Positions 7,801 to 10,259 of a stretch of DNA of 10,259 nt are shown here, piece after piece. The notes beneath the pieces were generated by a model, which did no database searches, was not told the origin of the DNA, and was given only the letters and a program-made list of their open reading frames with translations. The stretch's first letter is position 1. Each line of letters begins with the position of its first letter. The position numbers were made by a program, and so were the translations under genes. The stretch comes from Bacteroidota bacterium (lineage in GTDB: Bacteria > Bacteroidota > Kryptoniia > Kryptoniales > JAKASW01), in contig JAJYOS010000147.1 in NCBI GenBank assembly GCA_021796055.1, forward strand, positions 1 through 10,259, read 5' to 3'.

Positions 7801-9271
7801 TTTCTTGACCGGCATTCAGGACTTCGGAGGCTCTCTCTCGGGAAACATGGTCGTGAGCGGGGAGTATTCTTCTCCGGAAATGCAGGGGAAGCTATCGCTG
7901 GAGAACGGGAGGATTAGACTCGCCGCGAATGAGGTCGACTACTTGTTAAAGGGAACCATAATCGGGGATGGAAACAAGCTCCGTCTCTCTCCATTGGCGA
8001 TCAGTGATGTTCCGGGACAGCCTGGGGGAACCATTACCGCAAACGGCTCGATTACAATCGGGGAAAATACAATCAAGAAGTTCGATCTAGTTTTCGACGG
8101 ATCGCTTCTCGTGCTGAACTCACCGGCAAGGAGAACACTCCACGGCATTTACGGCTCCGCGGTGGTTGGGTCTGGTCTTGGCGGATTGAGACTTGACGGA
8201 AGCCTCGATAGACCGATGCTCCTCGGGACGCTGAACATCGAGTCGGCAGATCTTACACTACTCCCGATTCAGAGAAGAGAGAGCGTTGCCAATCAGGAGA
8301 TAATCTACCATTTCCCGGCGCCTCCGGCCGACGAAAAATCGAAAGCCGATACATTGGTGGCCGCGGCCCCATCTTCACAGATGGCGTCAGGGAGCCTTAT
8401 CGACAGTCTCCGGTATGACGTGGAAGTCGAGACGAGAGACAATGTTAGCCTTCGAATGATATTCGATCCGATGACGAACGAAGAGCTCGATGCCGTACTT
8501 GGAGGCCGGCTCCATCTCTCCAATCTCTCCGGGAGGATGGAACTCACCGGAAACGTGAGTCTCCCGAATAATTCCAACTCCTACTATAATTTTTACGGGA
8601 GGCACTTCAATGCGACCGGCAAGCTTAGTTTCACCGGCGACCCTCTGAATCCCATTATGAATATAACTGCGCAGTATCAGGGGGATTTAGACACGAGCAC
8701 AACATCGACTGCCACCAGCAAGCCACAGGTCGTCGTCGTGCAACTTGGAATTAGCGGAACTTTCAACCATCCGAACGCTCCGAATATTTCAATGACTCTC
8801 GATGGCGTTCCGTACGACCAGGGGGATGTCCAAACCAACGCGATGTGGTTCATCCTCACGAACCAGTTTGCGAGCCAGCAGACATCGTCTGCCAGGCGCA
8901 GCGTCTGGAACCAGGTGGGGCCGGGTGTACTTAGCGCAGGCACGTCAGTATTGTCCGGCGCGTTGACGAGCCTTTTCAGCCGCGAGTTCTCGTTCGTCCG
9001 GAGCGCAGAACTTCGATATAGCTCCATCAGCGACCTCGCGAATCCTGATCTGGCAATAACAACTCAATTCGGAAAAGCCACCATCAGGGTGGGAGGCCAG
9101 GTGTTCAGCGATATCAACAACACCGACGTAAGCGTGGATTACCCCCTGACACAACTTCTGGGCAACATGCTCTACCTCCAGCTATCGCACAAGATTGTCC
9201 TCAACAACCAGACACTCTACCAGCGAGAGACCGTAAACGCGCTACGGCTCTTTTATCAACTTAGTTTTTGA
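4865..9271 (+). CDS. tamB: TamB-family (DUF490) inner-membrane-anchored envelope biogenesis protein
   Basis: Giant AsmA-like/TamB protein of 1468 residues (E. coli TamB is about 1260). The N-terminus is a signal anchor: RKR then about 20 hydrophobic residues (IPLFILFVFFPLIVYLV). The rest should lie in the periplasm. The first 150 residues carry the usual TamB opening, with a strand pattern ending near RDGTFNVNHI. A long run of alternating beta-strand sequence follows, as expected for the lipid-carrying beta-taco groove. The C-terminal DUF490 region occupies about the last 460 residues, including a PNISMTLDG segment near 1300 and an aromatic C-terminus (YQLSF). A low-complexity Pro/Ala linker lies near 1150-1185. 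TamB proteins act in outer-membrane protein assembly and phospholipid transport with a BamA/TamA partner, which is absent here. The start is uncertain: ATG 4865 gives MRKR and is preferred, while GTG 4856 would add three residues; neither has a clear ribosome site. It lies 16 bases after rfaE2, probably in one operon. Confidence 0.88.
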   Translation: MRKRVFIPLFILFVFFPLIVYLVSYTRVFNDEVRDILVSVVDNGTNARLRLGDIHGSVFGTFTVDGAALLYNGNPIATVDTVTVTHLPLSLITQTIQVTQVRLVHPKFYLIRSRDGTFNVNHIGKPGGAPGGKFAWTILAKSIRMVGGEFELFDSTAVGSADTSDLAARRKTSNTFDASNFVVKNLNLSASAELSGKNLTASVIRMSMRIEPIGFKVDSLSFSFYTAPAGTEVTGLSLSSGRMMIHADVTVEGQDLLDTLNAVTIGDKYFTANVEAIHGDVGKVGKFVKLPIKTPSDFNFSLFASGTPDTLDVKQCLLKTDSSVVPLTASFYNILDSALSMKVRMDNANVDMAELSSVLKSVGFPDVRRLGKMNVSASVTGHPLYLQASAKLTNGTTSIAAESKLKPNVYQGNVAFRGLDVGEVFPPSGLRTDLNGRSTFAIAITRRPIPEGDVSLSIDSSSFDHTLIHHLGVVLSSAKDVVSADVNLLTSRGNVDGTASMNLRNELYAGDFNLSEFDAAPFLHLPTLKGELTGRLLVDGRGLNVDSLRTQATFVTERSTLGSVDLGNSAFSVLVNTERPVKELELYSPFVDASVTGNFVPHKLPVQLAGLFSALADTFGAKLAGTRDTSSALIRQLPNMNADVSVDVKDARLLGQLIGSSEFMGNAKTHLHLVADQDTVSMYGYLSVDTINYRQDSLNLFGGGMDVGFKYKSDPGLSVWTSGGWSIDASIGSFGVGLTRLAAQYLRIKYRAGGDSANFPTLTLQAKGSVDTLVSFGINANGNLIGDEFHLTTDSLAGNIYGVPLVSQAPIGISYSPETFTISPATFNAGLSDEKDDSLSLVTASGAYSLRTGARLHFNFHNFGLRSLQEIARLDTTTLDLKGRIDGMADLYNSNGATSLSIDFSGNNIYYNRSVAKSIRGSVGLNGQLMTIKADLSKRSDSARYALELNGTIPLSANVNSKMRVELSADSLDVSFLTPFLTGIQDFGGSLSGNMVVSGEYSSPEMQGKLSLENGRIRLAANEVDYLLKGTIIGDGNKLRLSPLAISDVPGQPGGTITANGSITIGENTIKKFDLVFDGSLLVLNSPARRTLHGIYGSAVVGSGLGGLRLDGSLDRPMLLGTLNIESADLTLLPIQRRESVANQEIIYHFPAPPADEKSKADTLVAAAPSSQMASGSLIDSLRYDVEVETRDNVSLRMIFDPMTNEELDAVLGGRLHLSNLSGRMELTGNVSLPNNSNSYYNFYGRHFNATGKLSFTGDPLNPIMNITAQYQGDLDTSTTSTATSKPQVVVVQLGISGTFNHPNAPNISMTLDGVPYDQGDVQTNAMWFILTNQFASQQTSSARRSVWNQVGPGVLSAGTSVLSGALTSLFSREFSFVRSAELRYSSISDLANPDLAITTQFGKATIRVGGQVFSDINNTDVSVDYPLTQLLGNMLYLQLSHKIVLNNQTLYQRETVNALRLFYQLSF

Positions 9272-9316
9272 TCGAAAGTTTGCCCGTCCGCCCGACCAAC
9301 TCGTGGAGAATCGGTC
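9272..9316. other. Convergent tamB/bshA intergenic gap with a poor hairpin
   Basis: Only 45 bases separate the tamB and bshA stop codons. GACC (9294-9297) can pair with GGTC (9313-9316), and CTC (9300-9302) with GAG (9306-9308) inside it, making a two-part stem with an internal loop. No T-run follows on either strand, so it is not a convincing intrinsic terminator. Termination may rely on Rho or lie within the facing gene. Confidence 0.3.
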
Positions 9317-10259
9317 CTACTTGACCCCTATTGAAGCATCGGCTTCATTTAGCGCCAACTCGTAAAGTTTCTCATACTGCGGTATTATGATGTCCTCGCT
9401 AAACTTCTCCGCGCGCTTTCTCGCGTTCAGTCTGAAGAGATCGAGTTTGCGGTCGTCTCCGAGAAGTTCCATCGCATATTTGGCCATCCTCTGCACATCT
9501 CCGAGTTCAGCTATATACCCGGTTTCGCCGTGAACAACCAGTTCAGGAAGGCCTCCTGTGCTCGAAGAGACGACAGGGACGCTGCACGACATCGCCTCGA
9601 GTGCCGAGAGTCCGAAACTTTCTGACTGACTCGGCATGAGCATTAGGTCAGCAGCGGAAAGTATGTCAGGAAGACGTGTCTGCTTGCCGAGGAACCTGAT
9701 GTGCTCGTAGATCCCCAGTTCGCGCGCGAGTCTCTCAGATTCCGACCTGTCCGGTCCGTCTCCCACGAGGAGTAATTTACTTGGGATGGATTTTCTCACG
9801 ATGTCGAATATCCTAACGACGTCCGGAACGCGCTTGACGGTTCGGAAGTTTGACACATGCACCAGCACTTTCTCGCCTTTGGAAGCGAAGCGCGTTCTGA
9901 GCTCGCAATCTTCGATGCGCTTGAACCTGTTGATGTCCACGAAATTCGGAATCACATGGATTTCCTTCTCCACATTGTACATCGTGTACGTTTTCATCTG
10001 GAGAAAGCGCGAAACAGAAGTAACGTAATCGCTCCGTTCGATCGAAAATTTTACGAGGGGGAGAAAGCTTGGCTCAAGTCCGACAAGCGTGACGTCGGTA
10101 CCGTGAAGCGTCGTAATCACCTTGATGTCTTTGGCGGGCGAGAGTATTTGTTTAGCTATGAAGGCGCTCGTCGCGTGCGGAATTGCGTAGTGAACGTGCA
10201 GTATATCGAGATCGTGATATTTAGCGACGTCGATCATCTTGCTGGCCAGAGAATCGGTG
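9317..10259 (-). CDS. bshA: N-acetyl-alpha-D-glucosaminyl L-malate synthase BshA (5' end cut by window)
   Basis: GT4-family glycosyltransferase, with about 313 C-terminal residues present of an expected 375-385. The frame stays open past the ATG at 10237 to the window edge, reading TDSLASKMIDVAK, which matches the BshA sequence just before its signature. So the gene starts outside the window and 10237 is not its start. In B. subtilis the enzyme joins UDP-GlcNAc and L-malate in the first step of bacillithiol synthesis. The specific signature is DILHVHYAIPHA followed by TTLHGTDVTLVG; HVIPNFVD and the phosphate-binding HVSNFRTVKR come next. The GT4 donor site is ESFGLSALE (E-x7-E) followed by STGGLPELV. 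These motifs separate it from generic GT4 mannosyl- or LPS transferases, although a role in polysaccharide synthesis cannot be fully excluded. It is convergent with tamB, so not in that operon. The bshB deacetylase and bshC ligase are not in the window. Confidence 0.9.
   Translation of the reverse strand, partial: TDSLASKMIDVAKYHDLDILHVHYAIPHATSAFIAKQILSPAKDIKVITTLHGTDVTLVGLEPSFLPLVKFSIERSDYVTSVSRFLQMKTYTMYNVEKEIHVIPNFVDINRFKRIEDCELRTRFASKGEKVLVHVSNFRTVKRVPDVVRIFDIVRKSIPSKLLLVGDGPDRSESERLARELGIYEHIRFLGKQTRLPDILSAADLMLMPSQSESFGLSALEAMSCSVPVVSSSTGGLPELVVHGETGYIAELGDVQRMAKYAMELLGDDRKLDLFRLNARKRAEKFSEDIIIPQYEKLYELALNEADASIGVK

Noticed and set aside
9786..10028. Plus-strand 80-codon frame within bshA
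   Set aside because: It lies antisense to conserved BshA motifs, has no ribosome site, and its product shows no family features.
10237..10237. ATG at 10237 as the start of the glycosyltransferase
   Set aside because: The frame continues upstream with BshA-like residues (SLASK) to the window edge, and the protein would lack part of its N-terminal domain.
1..10259. CRISPR arrays, insertion sequences, tRNA or rRNA genes, toxin-antitoxin or defence modules
   Set aside because: I saw no regularly spaced repeats, terminal inverted repeats, transposase or integrase motifs, cloverleaf sequence or defence-protein motifs on either strand.

Overview
The window looks like chromosome from a Gram-negative (LPS-bearing) bacterium, probably of the Bacteroidota/Chlorobiota/Ignavibacteriota assemblage. 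The reasons are enzymes for ADP-heptose (an LPS inner-core sugar) encoded as two separate proteins, a very large TamB envelope protein, a multi-sensor hybrid kinase whose GAF domain is of a type common in that group, and a BshA-type bacillithiol glycosyltransferase, which occurs in Bacteroidota/Chlorobi as well as Firmicutes, Deinococcus and Acidobacteria. The lineage is an inference from gene content, not a phylogeny. Base composition appears balanced and even, and I see no mobile element, CRISPR array, tRNA, rRNA or transferred island.

Layout. Positions 1-109 are a leader with a plausible sigma70-type promoter and a clear Shine-Dalgarno site. Positions 110-3118 (+) encode a 1002-residue hybrid sensor histidine kinase: a seven-helix membrane region, PAS, GAF, PAS, HisKA, HATPase and a C-terminal receiver. 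Positions 3119-3352 form a 234-base spacer with a weak hairpin just after the kinase, a possible unannotated 48-codon reading frame on the minus strand, and a weak promoter before the next gene.

Positions 3353-9271 (+) are a compact three-gene unit: rfaE1 (heptose-7-phosphate kinase), rfaE2 (heptose-1-phosphate adenylyltransferase) and tamB. Gene spacing is 2 to 16 bases depending on the starts chosen, so co-transcription is likely. The first two genes perform the kinase and nucleotidyl-transfer steps that lead to ADP-heptose. TamB spans the periplasm and serves outer-membrane biogenesis, so the whole unit concerns building the outer membrane. Positions 9317 to the right edge (-) hold bshA, convergent with tamB and cut at its 5' end by the window; it belongs to low-molecular-weight thiol synthesis.

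The large genes are recognisable members of known families, and I found no convincing new multi-gene system. The items most worth a second look are the small minus-strand reading frame at 3149-3295, the heptose-TamB operon, and bacillithiol synthesis in an LPS-bearing organism.
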